Positions 23,553 to 36,900 of a stretch of DNA of 64,000 nt are shown here, in pieces. The stretch is from Psoroptes ovis. Taxonomy: Eukaryota > Arthropoda > Arachnida > Sarcoptiformes > Psoroptidae. The stretch lies in NCBI GenBank assembly GCA_002943765.1, contig PQWQ01000001.1, positions 248,001 through 312,000 on the forward strand. Direction: 5' to 3'. Each line of letters opens with the position of its first letter. Position 1 is the first letter of the stretch. The translations under genes were made by a program, and so were the position numbers. The notes beneath the pieces were generated by a model. The model did not search any database. It had not been told where the DNA came from and worked only from the letters and a program-made list of their open reading frames with translations.

Positions 23553-26009
23553 ATATTTGCATTCAATTACACACACACATTGTACTTATTATATGCATTT
23601 ACTGGTTACACATACATTTACAATGGAAATTTTTGGAAAAATTATTTTGGAAAAAAAAAAATAAAAATTCCAAATTTTTTCCTTCTTCTTCATCTTCGGT
23701 GTATTATTCAGTGTTATTTCATCCATGACCAACAAAATAAAATGAATGTTGTCAAAAGTCTTACTGCAATTATTATTACTGTACCATCAACATTTAAAAT
23801 AGACAAACACTGGCGAAATGAATTGAAATAAAATGAATTGAAATGTAAAGGAAATTCAACAAACCAGCCAAAGAAGCAAAGAATTTATGTTCATTTAAAG
23901 CTATTAAAAAATGGTGAATCAAGAAAAGTTGAGAAATTGAGAGGAATAAATTGGCAAAATTCTGTAGTGTTATAAGTCTATGAAGAAGTCACTTTTTTTG
24001 AAAATGAAAATTTGTGAAAATGGAATAAGAATTCCGACAGAATTTTAGAATAAGGCTGAATAACACCGAAAGAATATAGCCTTGAATAGGCCGAATTCGT
24101 TTGTTCAACATTCACCATTTAAGGATAGCACAAAATACGATTTTAATTCAAGTCTTATTTTCAAATTTCAATCGTTGACATTTTGTAAATGTTTATTTCA
24201 TCTTTATTTTTTTCTTTGGCTTTTTACTTTTCACATTTTTTTTCATTTTCAGGAATTTCATAGCGTATTCTGCAGGGTCTTTGGGTGTTTTGAGCGTATT
24301 TTTTCCTTCTTTTCAATTTAATCTTTCAATTCTTCTTTGATTCCTTAGATTTCACTTTGAATTCGTGAGAATTATTCTTCACTTTTCACAGTGGAAATGA
24401 ATCATAAAGATTCAAAGAAATAAAATGGAAAAAATATGAAAAGAAATGATAATAATAAGAAATAAATAAATGCCTGAATCTTTCGCAAACACTGACAGAT
24501 ATATAACAGAAATAATAATCCTATGGTTTCCTATAGTCTTTGCGAACAAATATATAGAAATTTTCATTTTTCCTAGTCGTTGTTACCTGGCGAATGGCAA
24601 AAAAATTGAATAGAATTACCGATAGAATGGTATTATTACGAAATGTTTCATAGTTTGAATACATTCATTCATTTTGTTCAAATTTTCAATGACAATTCAT
24701 TTCTATTTTGGTCGGTCGGTTTGGTTTATATGTCGTGTGTTGCTTGCTGGTATTATTATTATTCTTATTATTTTGTATCATTTCATTATGGTACATTTCT
24801 GTTTTTTTTTCACCAAAAAAAAACAGAAATGGCAAGTCTATTTTTGTAATATTTCAAGTAAATACAGTAAATTTTGGCTGTTTGTTGCCGAAATCAAAAT
24901 AAATATCAAATGGAATCAAATGAGAAATGAAGTAATGATAATAATGAACTGAATGAAATAATAAAATGGTAAAATATAAATGGTAAAATACTCGAATATA
25001 AATTCAGATAATTGATGCTTTGAATAGTTTTACAGGGCAGATAGATGTGAAAAAGTTGGCGAAAAAAATTGCCGAAATTTTACATTTATTCGTTATTTGA
25101 AAACTTTAATTCAAAACACACACAAAATCAAGGGTAAATTAAAATAAATTACTCTAACGGGGGTACAAAAGTTTGTTTTCAAAGGGTCTTTCATTCATTT
25201 GTTTTTTTTTTGTTTTTTAATGATTCAAAACGGATTCCATAAAAATCGTTCAAAGTTGAATCATATAAGTTGAATGATCATGAATCTAAAATCATCATTT
25301 GTGATATTTATTTAGAATGAAATTTTACAGCGTAAAATTCCAACAGAACCAAGAATGTTTCAATAATAAATGGGATAATAATAGAAAATGTCGTGCATTT
25401 TCTCTTCGAAAAATGAATAAAATTCACAGAAATCATAATCAAATGCTGTTTATTTGCATAATTCACCAACTATTTCTGTTGTTTAAATAAAAAATTGATG
25501 AAAATTTAAATCGATTAATGGGGTTGAAAATTCGAAAAACGAATAGAGGGTGAAAAACTCAAGAGTCAAATACAAATCAAAACACAAATGTGTATTGTAT
25601 TGTCAAATGATTTAAAATCAATCAAAAATTGTTTTTTCTCTTCGTCGACTTTTTAGTTTTTCTCAAAATTCTTATTCGCTGAACATCTATTAACGTTTTG
25701 ATTATTTTTGAAAAATCGAAAAAAAAATTCAATTCCCAAATGGAATATTGGTTTTTTGCTTGTTTTGTTTTTTGCTTGTCTTCACTACAAACATTTTCCA
25801 ATGTCTTTTACCAGCAAACAAGGCAAAGACCAAGAAAAAGGAAAAACAAAAATCAAATCAAATCAAATCCAAAAACAAACAAACAAACAAACAGCAGAAA
25901 AACAATAAAGTAACATTTGAACATTTGGAAAATGAACATTTGAAAAGGATCGACGAATCGAGAAGAAGAACAAAAAGCCATTTATAATATACATTTTCAA
26001 ACACAAAGA

Positions 26010-26089
26010 TTAGGCTGTCCGAAAAGTTCATTCCGCTTAATCCGTAGAGTTGCTCATGAAAATCGGCCAGAACTTTATGGACAACCTAA
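26010..26089 (-). mobile_element. Mariner-type MITE, family B
   Basis: Left TTAGGCTGTCCGAAAAG, right CTTTATGGACAACCTAA. Confidence 0.87.
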
Positions 26090-26922
26090 TACATTGAACT
26101 TTTTGAAAAAATAAAATGAAATAAAATAAAATTCCGGTTATCATTTAAAGATATTGACAATACACTTTTTCATTTCATTTCATTTCATCGTTTCATTCAT
26201 CCATTAAATTTCAATGATGTGTTGTTCTTGTTGTTGAATGAATGAATGAATGATGATAATGGTGATGGTTGATGGTGATGACAATCTTTTATTATTATCA
26301 TCATCATCATCATCATTATTATTATTTCAAACAAACAAATAATGATCACACAAAAGATATTCTTTGTTATTTTAGAATAAATAAATAAATGAATAAATAA
26401 ATAAATAAGATTACACACATCAGCAGAATAATAATGATGGCAATTCAAAATAACCATATTATTGTATTCAAAAAAAATAAAAAATAAAAAGGGTGTATGC
26501 ATTGTACAAAGAGTGGAAAAATGGAAAAATATTAATTTTAAAATTCAATTTTCAAAGTATTTCGATTCAATTCTATCATATTATATTTTATTTGTTTGTT
26601 TTCTTTGAAACAATTGAAAAATGATGGAGAAAAAGACAATGAAAAACATATGACTTTATGAAAGATAATGAATGAATGAATAAATATAAAAATAAATAAA
26701 TAAATCATCATCAATCAATCCAAGTTGATATATTTTGAATTTTTTTCGAGTATTTACTGGTGAATAAATAACCATAACAATGATAATACAAGAAATATTA
26801 ATTGAAAATTATAACAGGCAATAAACTGAGCATAACTGACTGAACAGAACAACAACGACGACTGAAATTTTGAAAAAAAAATAAAGATAATTGAATTGAA
26901 CAATTCAAATTGAGTGTGTTTA

Positions 26923-27002
26923 TTGGGTTGTCCGATAAGTTCTTGCCGATTATATCGTAGAAAATGATTAGAAAATCGGCAAGAACTTATGGGACAGCCT
27001 AA
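26923..27002 (-). mobile_element. Mariner-type MITE, family C, mixed ends
   Basis: Left GTCCGATAAGTTC with right GAACTTATGGGACAGCC, another CCG/CCC mixture. Confidence 0.86.
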
Positions 27003-27212
27003 TAGATCAAAATAATATATCATACAAGACAATGAAGACGATGATGACGCTGATGATGATGATGATGAAGATCATAATCAATTAATCTTGTTCAATTTTC
27101 TATATTTTATTCTATTTTTTTGTCTTGATAATGCTAATAATAATGATGGTGATGATGATAATAATAATGGTGATAAATGGCAACAACAACAGAACAAAGA
27201 TATTTCATTGTT

Positions 27213-27431
27213 TCATTTGAATTTGAATTGGATTTGATTCGATATTTCATTTTCTTCGACTTTCAATAATTCAATGATAATTGAATTATCATTCGAGAAG
27301 AAAATTGCAAAATTTTGCTCAAAGTGAATTATATTCTTTTTGATATTTACCTGAACATCATATAAATGAGAATATGGACCTGAATTGGATGAAAATTGAA
27401 TTAAAAATCGAGTAAATCTTATTGAATCCAT
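27213..27431 (-). CDS. Anonymous 72-codon ORF, possible first exon
   Basis: The ATG lies a few bases from a MITE end and directly follows an in-frame TAA. The first 27 codons (MDSIRFTRFLIQFSSNSGPY, then SHLYDVQ) look like a basic, Ser-rich N-terminus and are followed by GTAAAT, so a donor after codon 27 is possible. Without splicing the frame runs on to a stop at 27213. No homologue is recognised. Confidence 0.25.
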   Translation of the reverse strand: MDSIRFTRFLIQFSSNSGPYSHLYDVQVNIKKNIIHFEQNFAIFFSNDNSIIIELLKVEENEISNQIQFKFK

Positions 27432-27434
27432 TTA

Positions 27435-27514
27435 TTAGGTTGTCCGAAAAGTTCTTGCCGATTTTCCAATAATTTTCTACGATATAACCAGCAAAAACTT
27501 TTTGGACAACCTAA
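27435..27514 (+). mobile_element. Mariner-type MITE, family C
   Basis: Left TTAGGTTGTCCGAAAAG, right CTTTTTGGACAACCTAA. Abuts the start of the minus-strand ORF at 27213-27431. Confidence 0.87.
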
Positions 27515-28554
27515 TATATGGAATCATTGTCAATGGAATTCAACATAGAATCGTATTATCACATTGAACACACATCGAACATTCATTGTGATTGTACGAT
27601 CATATATGCAAGCGAACATTTTCGCCAAATTTCTTTGGAAAAATATTTGAATAATCACTGATAAATAAATAAATAAGATAAATCAATGAATTTATGCACA
27701 TTATTATTCTATTATTATTTCATAATATTATAATACATTCAAATGAATGAAATCAATGGAAAAAACAAAAAACAAAATGGAAGAAGATCAATCATTTTCA
27801 AATGAATGAATTTCTAAACAAAAAGATGTGCGAAAAAAAACAATGTTTTGTATTGTATTGTTTTCTCCCATAAACATTTTTCATCATGACAAAACATGCA
27901 AAATATGACAATACATTGATTGAATTGAATTGAATCAAATTTAATTCAATTGAATCTGTGTTTGGTATATGCATGGATAATGTAATATTTCTGTATTTAT
28001 TCATTCGCTTTTATTAAATTCAAGAAATCTTTGATGAATTGATTTTTCTTCATTCAAAATTTTCGAAAATTTCAAATTTTGAGAATTTTAAAGAATTTTG
28101 AAAATTCAGAATTATGAAATATGAACAATGTGTGAGCGCGTGTCAATGCGTGTGAATATTGAAAGATTCATTCATATTCACAGCTTGAAAATGAAAATTT
28201 TCAAAATTTTCAAAATTCAAAATTTATTTTCCTTATAAATTCTATAGCCATTATCAACGCATTATAATAATTTGATGTTTTCACAATCGATATTTACAAA
28301 TATTTGACAACAATTTCAATGTTTTTTTTTTCCTGAAAAATTTCTTGTCAAAGTTGTTTTCGGTTCTTGTTGTTGTTCTTAGCAAATGTTCAATGTTTAT
28401 TCAAATTCATTCGTGCATGATTTCATATGGATAAATGAATATGAATTTGAATGGATACGAATAAAAACCAGTGAGAATAAGTAAACAAAGTAATGGAAAC
28501 AATGAAAACGTATGAATTTGATTTTTTTTCTTAAAAAAAATCAATGAATGATGA

Positions 28555-28747
28555 ATAACGCAAGATTTTAAATTGAAGATTGTCATTGAAAACAAAATAG
28601 TGCCATTGAAATGTACCCAAGGAAAAATTTTTGGGTGAAAAAACATTTGAAAACCTTGGAAATATTGAAATTGAACTCATTGGTACAATCTTTGATGAAA
28701 TCGGTGAAAACATTGACAAGATTTTTGCTTTGAGAAGAGATTTTTAA
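28555..28747 (+). pseudogene. Coding-like relic split over two frames
   Basis: Frame 1 (28555-28638) reads KLKIVIENKIVPLKCTQG before a TGA. The overlapping next frame (28610-28747) reads VPKEKFLGEKTFENLGNIEI and then GTIFDEIGENIDKIFALRR before TAA. Both have charged, balanced composition unlike the AT-repeat ORFs nearby. A single shift between frames would make one open stretch, which suggests a decayed gene. Origin unknown. Confidence 0.3.
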
Positions 28748-29629
28748 GGTTTTTAAAGCCTCATACGATTGGAATATCGAAAAATAAAGGGGTTTATTGG
28801 TGATTTATCAGAAAAATATTTCAAATTGAATTGAAATAAACCAAAAACAATGATTAGACACACACACATAAACATCAGAAATCAGGAAAATATTTATCAA
28901 TCAATCAATCAATCATAGATTTTATTTATTTTTGAATATTTGAATATGAAAATTTTGAAAATGATTTATAATTCAATGCTTTCGATGCTTTTGTAGAATG
29001 TTTAAACACCTTGCCATGCTTTGAATAGCATATGTTTGTTTTACCTCTTTTTAACTTTATGTTTACCTGAATTTCGATGCAAATAACATAAATAATCAAG
29101 AAAATAAGACAAAAAAGAATCAGTAATAATCAACGATAACGTGAATGAAATGAGAAAAATAAATATTTATTTTATGCATCATAACGGATTTTGATTAATT
29201 GCAAAGTACGTAATAATAATCGAAATTTTTTTTTTTTTTTTTTTTGATAATCAAAACATATGTTCAATGCTGTACACACAGGGCTATAGAATCAATCGAT
29301 TGATTGATTGATTTTATTGGCAATTTTTTCCAGGCTTTTTGATTCGATATGATCAATGAAAAAGAGGGGAAATCATTGAAAAAAGTGCCATAAAAACGAC
29401 TTAAAAACACATGGAATGAATTTAACAAAAATGTGATCGAAGTTGCTTTCAGATCAAAAATACAAACAACAAACAAACAAACACAAACACAAAAATGTCA
29501 AGCAAAAACATATGGAATTTTTATTAAAAAAATATGAAAATTAATATTATTCATTGAAAAAAAAATTGTTTGTTTAAGGTATTTTTTTTTTGGCCATCTA
29601 CATCAAGTCATTGATTCATATATTTCAAT

Positions 29630-29710
29630 TTAGGTTGTCCCATAAGTTCTTGCTGTTTTTCAAATGAAAAAAAATCAAAAAAAACGGCAAGAACTTATGG
29701 GACAACCTGA
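29630..29710 (-). mobile_element. Mariner-type MITE, family A
   Basis: Near-perfect hairpin; right end GGGACAACCTGA. Confidence 0.88.
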
Positions 29711-29804
29711 AATATTTGTTTCATTGATTTTGCAGCATGATTGCAATAGCAATAATGATGATAACGATAATAACATCTGTATCAATTTAATAATTTATTT
29801 TTTT

Positions 29805-30337
29805 TTATTTTTTTGATGAAAAAGACAAAATTCTCTCTGCCATACCATATTCTCTTGCCCTTTGAAGGTCCAAATACGGCTAAATTATCATTTTCATCGA
29901 CCGAATTTTCATTTCGTATGATGAAAATGATGATAATTCATCAATTATTTCTTGGGTACAAATGAATCAAATTTCAAAGAAGAATTTCAAAGGAAATTTT
30001 CGCTCATTTCTTACCTCAACAGTTGTACTGCAGCAAGGACACAGGGTCCAAGATTTTCAGTAACAAAATATTAATGGAAAAAATTGGACCATTTTTTTCG
30101 GGGGGGAGAAGGAAAATATAATTGAAAAATTATTTGTTTGAATGGAATGAAGAGAAATTAATTGAAAAAATTGAAATTATTGGAATTGAAATTGAAATGA
30201 ATCGAAAATTGATTTTCTCTTTAAGATTTCTCAATTCTCTTCTTAGTATTTTTCAAATTATTAAAAAAATTGATAAAAAATGAGGATGCTTACCTCATGA
30301 AATGCTTTCGTTGACCACGGGAATGACAAAAAATCAT
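29805..30337 (-). CDS. Candidate three-exon micro-gene (43 residues)
   Basis: On the minus strand, ATG at 30337 opens MIFCHSRGQRKHFM up to a GTAAGC donor (exon 30337-30294). A 13-nt exon 30027-30015 sits between ctgcag and a GTAAGA donor. The last exon starts after atttag at 29879 and reads PYLDLQRAREYGMAERILSF to a TAA at 29805-29807. Phases agree at both junctions and all three pieces are GC-richer than their surroundings. A 13-nt exon is unusual and no homologue is known, so chance remains likely. Confidence 0.18.
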
Positions 30338-30341
30338 TTTA

Positions 30342-30421
30342 TTAGGTTGTCCAACAAGTTCTTGCCGATTTTCGAATAATTTTCTACGATAAAATCGGCA
30401 AAAATTTTCCGGACAACTTAA
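30342..30421 (+). mobile_element. Mariner-type MITE, family C
   Basis: Left TTAGGTTGTCCAACAAG, right TTTTCCGGACAACTTAA. Confidence 0.85.
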
Positions 30422-31663
30422 TATCAATTTTCAATCGCAACCAGTTGAAAAATGAAAATTTTTAAAAGCACAAAATGATTTTTCACATTATTTTGAAATT
30501 TAATTTTTTATTATTCATTTATTTATTTGAAAAAATTATTAGAAAAATTGATAAATTTACAAAGTACAAAAATTAAAAAATTTGAAAAATTGAAAAAAAT
30601 TGATTGATTAAAATTGAAATTTCTCATTACATTCAAATCAATTGAATGTAAAATAATTCAAATATACTAAAAATAATTGTGGATTCAAGTGTAGTATGAC
30701 CAATGAAAGGTTATTTGAACTTGTTTCACATGTTTTTGTGTGTGTGTGAGTGTTTGTGTGACTAAATGTCAATGATTTGTTTATGTGCTTTGAAAGATTT
30801 TTATTTTTTAGGCTCTGAATCGTCATGAATATTGGTGGGTGGTGTTTTACATTATGGTCATTTTCGAATGAAAAACCCGTGTGCTAATTGATCAATTTTG
30901 TCATTTTGTTTTAATCGATTGTGATTGAATGATAATCTGGCAATTTTATATGGCAGCAATTAGTATTATTGATTGATTATGTATTGGTGGTGGTGTAATC
31001 GTAGAATATTGATTGTAAAATTTGAAAGCATTATTTCATTTGATTTGATTCGTAGTTGTGCTGAAATTTAATTTGAAAAATGGCTATAATTGAATATAAT
31101 TGAAAGAGAATTGAAAGATTTCCTAATTTTTAACAAAATTTTTAATAAAAGTGTGTTTTCTTCTAAACAGTATTAATTGAAATAATTATTAAACTAATTT
31201 TATGTTTTCTGAATCACAAATTTTGAAAATGCATTGAAAATTGAATCAGAAGATCCATGGACATTTGTTGTGTGGCATTCATTCAATGCATTTTAATTTA
31301 TTCTTGTTTTAATTTCTATTTTTTTTTTTTTTTTTTTGAATTTCATATTCTGAAATTTTGAAATTTTTGAAATTGTTTCAAACATGGTGTATGAAGAGTT
31401 TCATAGTTTTTTTGAGTCTGAATTTGCTTTACACTGTCGAATATTTTTGACGAATAGGAACACATTTAAATTTTCTAATATATTTTTTTTGGACGTAAAA
31501 AACTGTGTTATAATAATAATAAACAATTACATTTAAAATTCATACATATAATAAAAATTGTTATCGAAATTAATTGAAAAAATAAGGTAAAAGAAAAATT
31601 AGAGCATAAAATAATGATGATGGAAGACTTAATTGAAAATTACTAAAAGAAAAAGATTATAGA

Positions 31664-31743
31664 TTAGCCTGTCCGAAAAGTTCATGTCGCTTATTCGATA
31701 GAGTTGCTCATGAAAATCGTCCGAAACTTTTCGGGCAACCTAA
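31664..31743 (-). mobile_element. Mariner-type MITE, family B
   Basis: Left TTAGCCTGTCCGAAAAG, right CTTTTCGGGCAACCTAA. Confidence 0.85.
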
Positions 31744-32495
31744 CATAATAGCTCGTTTATCTATTTGTTGAAATTGGTTTAAATAGCAAGGAATTTTCGA
31801 AAGGATGAGATGTTCGAAAGGATTATCATCATCATCGTTATTTGTTGTTTTGTTGATTTCATTTTGTGTGTGTTATGTGCTGTTGAAATGTATTTATTTT
31901 GTCTCGAAATATTATTTGCTTTTTAATATATTTTTTCCATAATTTATCGTTTAGTTTCATTTATTTTCACTGTTTGTTTGTTTGTGCTGAGAATGTTCAT
32001 TGAATGTTCACAAGTGTAAAATATTATTATGAATTATGAAATATTATATCATGATATTATTATTATTATTATTTTCATTTTTTCATAGAGAACAAAATAA
32101 AGGAAAAATAATAATAATGTTTCATGTAATATTAATAATAATAATAATAAATGTAACGACAATGAATGTAAATAATAATGTGTTTTTGGGAAGATGAAAT
32201 ATTAAATGAATGAAATATTGAATGGCAAGACATATATATTCGAGTTGAATTTTTTGAATTGAATTGAATTGGATTGAATTGAATCGAAATGAATTGAATT
32301 GGATGAATGAATGAATGAATGATTCAAACCATATGGAACCATCATCATCGTCATCATCATCATTTGATTTGAATTGAATTGAAATTGAATTATTAAACAT
32401 TGATGATGAAATTATAATTTTTTTGAATGTTTTGTTGGATGTTATTTGTAATATTTTATATATGTTCTCATGATATTTTATCTCATATGATATTC

Positions 32496-32575
32496 ACAAG
32501 TTGTCCTGAAAGTTTTTGCCGATTTATCGTAGAAAATAATGAGAAAAATCGGCAAGAACTTTTCGGACAGCATAA
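32496..32575 (-). mobile_element. Mariner-type MITE, family C
   Basis: Left end degraded (ACAAGTTGTCCTGAAAG), right CTTTTCGGACAGCATAA. Confidence 0.82.
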
Positions 32576-33221
32576 TAATTTCTTTTATATCTTATTTTAT
32601 TTATTTTATATTCCTTTTTATTTTCATTATTATTATTCTGAATCTCTGGTTCTGGCTGTTTTTCATTTTGTTTTTCATTTTTTTTTCATGTTCATATATT
32701 TCATATATTTTCATATTTTCTATCCATAATTTTTCAATTTCTATCATTATTATTATTATTATTATGTAATAATAATAACAATAATATTACAAATAATACA
32801 AATAATAATATTCGTTCTGTCATTGACAATTGTGTGTGTATTTTTTATTTTTTTTTTTTCAATTTTTTTTCTGTTGTTTTTGTTTTCACATTTAGTTCGT
32901 TCGTTGTCGTTCGTTGTTATTATTATTATTTAGTACAATTTGAAACTAAATAATAATAATAAATTTGAAGAATAAAATAGTGAAATGATGAAGAAATCGA
33001 AGCCGTAGGCTTTTCAAAAAAGACAAATACTGAATTTGGAAAAATTCATAGTCGAAGGTTATACAATATTCATATTGTTCGTATGTTTTGTATTGTTATT
33101 TGAATTTGAATTGAATATTGAATATTCACATTTTCGAAAGTTGAACATGGTGATATTTTGTATTTATATCAATGTGTGTGTATGTCAATGGTGGATGCTT
33201 GTGCTGCTGTTGGTTGATATA

Positions 33222-33697
33222 TTTATTCCTAAAAAAAACTCTAATGTCATCTTGAAAAATGAAGAGGAAAATTTCCAGATGTTTATACATACATTTTTAA
33301 TAATAATATTTATTATTATTAATACTAAATAATAATACTAAATAATCATAATGAGAAATAGCAGAGTTTCATGTTTTGAGAACATAATTTCATATGTGTT
33401 TGTTGGTTGGATGTGTGTTAGCTTCAAAGTGAAATATTCAATATTCATTTTGTATAAATTGTCATCAGTATTTTGTCGAGTTGTGTATTGGTGTTAATGT
33501 TGGCGTTTCAAGTTGTTTGAAGGTTGTTGTTTGAAAGGTTTAAAATCGCTTGATTGCTGCAAATTTTGACTTTTTGAATTGTAGTTTTTTGATGATAAAA
33601 TAAAAATTGATTGTGGATCATTATATTCGTAATATCATTTTAGAAACTATGATCAAAATGATTTAGAATTCTAAGAGGAAGATTTAGTGCACGAGAA
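33222..33697 (-). other. Probable DUOXA 3' untranslated region
   Basis: Sequence downstream of the DUOXA stop on the minus strand. AATAAA-type poly(A) signals are visible on the minus strand at 33309-33314 and 33222-33227, giving a 3' UTR of roughly 0.4-0.5 kb. AATAAA is common by chance in DNA this AT-rich, so the exact end is uncertain. Confidence 0.35.
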
Positions 33698-33929
33698 TCA
33701 CCACATTGCTGCCGATTGTGAAACACGAGCTGCTGCGGCTGCTGCTGAATCGGATTGATTCGTAGTTGTGGATGATGATTGGGTTGTTGTTGTTGCTGCT
33801 GCTAATGTTTGTTGATTATCATCAATATTTTTCAAATTATCAGATTTCATTGATGATGATGTTGTTGTTTTAATTTTATCTGATTTAATTTTCGCCGCTG
33901 GAGTACTGGTCAATTCTGGTTTACGTTGT
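33698..33929 (-). CDS. DUOXA: DUOXA terminal exon
   Basis: About 11.7 kb downstream of exon g. The acceptor is gattag, and its first base completes the Arg codon left by exon g (AG plus A). It encodes QRKPELTSTPAAKIKSDK, Ser/Thr-rich and poly-Ala segments, and ends VSQSAAMW with a TGA stop at 33698-33700. The phase match is exact, though no family motif confirms this exon independently. Confidence 0.82.
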
Positions 33930-36900
33930 CTAATCACAAAAGGGTAGGAATAGGAAAAAAATCGATTGGAAAAAATGAAATATTAATGAAAAATCAATGA
34001 AATACATGAATTTCTATTTTTGGCTATATTTGAATCGATCAAGGGCATAAATGAGAAGATTCCGAGCTTGCTTTCTCGAACTTTTAATAAATTAATGACT
34101 GATTCAATGCGAATGAATGAATTCATTGATTCATTGAATATCATTGGCCAAAAATAGCCTTTGAAAAAAACCAATAATTGGAAATGGAGTCAAAAAAAAA
34201 AAATTGTAAAATAAACAAATCCGTTGAGATAATGCATAAAGTTACCCCTAAAAAATTAACAAAACGAAAAAGTAAAGACCTATAGTCTATTTATAATTTG
34301 GCCGGAAAGCAAAAATAAACAAAAACCAGAAAAAAAAATTGCCACAAAAGCATTTATGTGGACCCTACAAAAACAAAACAAATACAAAGCAAAAAATAAA
34401 TGAAATTCGTTCATTCAAAAAATCAAATTCATTACATAATAATACATGTAATGATTGACAAAAATAGAATTAATAATAGGTTGTCCGAAAAGTTCTTGCT
34501 GGTTATATCATAGAAAATCATTGGAAAATCGGTGAAAACTTTTCGGACAACTTAATATATAACACAAAAAATAGCAGAAATATTTATTTATTTTTATTTT
34601 TTTGAAATGTATAACTTTTTCGACAAAAAATTCTCGGGAAATCAAATAACCACCAAGCAAGTAATTGAAGTATAACTGCAACAACAACAACAAAAATAAT
34701 TATTTCTGTCATTCATTCATTCAATTTCAAAGTTTAATAATTATTTCCATTATCATTTCTATTATACATACATATATGATGATGATAACAACAACATAAT
34801 ATAATGATATAACCAACCATTATTATAATAATAATAATAATTTTTGATTAAACAACAAAAAAAAAAAAAATGAAATGGCCTTTGTGAAATTGTCTTTGTG
34901 TATGCATGTGTGTGTGTCTTTGTGTATAAGGTTGTCCGAAAAATTCTTGCCGATTTTTCAATAGGCATTGACTTTGAAAATCGGCAAGAATTTATCGGAC
35001 AACGTACAATATATACGAGAGATAAATATTTAAAAACCAAATTCATATTCAATCATAATAATTTTTCCTGTTTTTTTTCGAATAGAAAATAAAATTAAAT
35101 CAAATTTTTCACCATCATCATCATCATCATCAACTGTAGGGACAACAAAAAATATGAGCGAAAAAAAATTTAATGTCATAAATGACAAATTATCAAATTT
35201 GATATGTATAAGATTGTCCGAAAAGTTTTTTGGCCGATTATATCGTAGAGAATTATGAGAAAATCGGCAAAAACTTATCGGACAACAACCTATGGAAAAA
35301 AAATATGGAAATTTATTAATTTTACTTTTTATTCCTCGGTACGAAAATTGATGCATATATGAATACACTGGATGAATATGAAATATGCAAAAATGATATT
35401 CCGAATTTTTGCTAAAACTTTTAAATGAATATGAAATGAATGAAGACAAGGTTTAATGTAATGTTTATGCATGATTATTATCAACGGAATAAAAGACAAC
35501 AACAACAGCAGCACACATACACAGACACGCATACGAAACATTCAAACAAACATTGTCAACCAGAAACAAGAAACGGATATTATGAATTTACTAAGCGACA
35601 AAGTTAACTGCAGCAACAGCAGCATCAGAATCAAAACATTAATTGCTTAATTCATTCATTTATCAACCATTATGGCATAGCTATTATATGAAACATTCAC
35701 ATTTAATGAATTAAAATGAATTTTTATTTATATGTGAACACACACACACACACACAGAGATTTTAATTTACTTAATAATTCCGAGTGATTCCAAGTGATT
35801 CACATTCAGTTTCTTATACTTTTTCAATTTATTCGATTATCAATCAACAAAATGTCAAATTATGTTGGGCTAATTTTTTTTTCTCCCAAAAAAGTTTTAT
35901 TGACAACATTTCTGCCTATTTCTTGAGCCATATTTCGCTCTCTGCTCCATTATTCTTCATAATTCTTCAAAAAATATTCAAAGATCATTTTCGGAACCAT
36001 ATTTCCGAAAATTTCATTTTATTTTCAGATAAAAATAACGCACAATATTTACAAACACAAATAAAAATTAAATAAAATATTTAGGTTGTCCGAAAAGTTC
36101 ATTCCGCTTAATCAATAGCTGTTGCTCATGAAAAACGGCCAGAACTTTTCGGACAACCTACTAATATAAAAACAAATTTTAAATATCAAAAAAAAAAAAA
36201 AAAATGAAATGAAATAATTTACTAAATAATAAACTTGTATATTTTTCAATAATTTCGGCAATAAGTGACGAATGTGATTTATGTGTGTGTGTGTGTGTGT
36301 GCAAGCACAGACATTGCAACATTTCCATAAATATGCATTGAATTTGTATTCAATTTTCGAAAAACTTTTTTTTCACATTTAAAATTTGAAATATTTTTAC
36401 ATTTATGTGATACATGAATACATAAATGAATAAATGAATAAATAAATAAATGAATAAATACAAATTGAAATAATAATTCATGTCAAATAATGATGATGAT
36501 GATGATGATACATTCAAATAATGATAATAATGTGATTGAGAGGGACGAAAATGAAAACATTTTTCAATTTTTGTTTTGTCAGTGACAATTGAAAATATAA
36601 TGATGTTATATTTCATTTATTTTTGAAAAAAAAATATTTCAAATTTTCAAAAAAAAAAAGAAAAATTAAAATGAAACCAATGAAATTCAATTGAAATCAT
36701 TCAATTTGAAGAAAATAATAATAAAAAATAATAATTCAAACAAATGTATTCATCACAAGCAAATGTACACAAGTGTTCAAAGTAAAAAATTTAAAATTTT
36801 CAAAATTTTCAAATCGAATCAATCATATATATATTTCTGAATGTGAAAATGATCAAAATTGAATTGAAATTTTTTTTTTCATTCATTTTGACATTTGTCA

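Larger units (their letters stand above)
19177..27212. other. MITE-containing intergenic stretch
   Basis: Holds ten MITEs, a CAGT/CCAG/ATCT repeat patch at about 19858-19915, GAT and AAT microsatellites, and weak frames at 23742-23831 (plus) and 24082-24321 (plus). I see no supported gene. Confidence 0.5.
28748..33221. other. Intergenic stretch with MITEs and T tracts
   Basis: Contains four MITEs (29630, 30342, 31664, 32496), poly-T tracts at about 29226-29245 and 31320-31337, AAT repeats near 32130-32150 and 32740-32815, and the weak spliced minus-strand candidate at 29805-30337. Confidence 0.5.

Noticed and set aside
33983..34174. ORF just upstream of the last DUOXA exon as an extra in-frame exon
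   Set aside because: It has an acceptor-like site (tttttttcaaag), but its phase does not match exon g. Exon g joins the last exon directly in phase.
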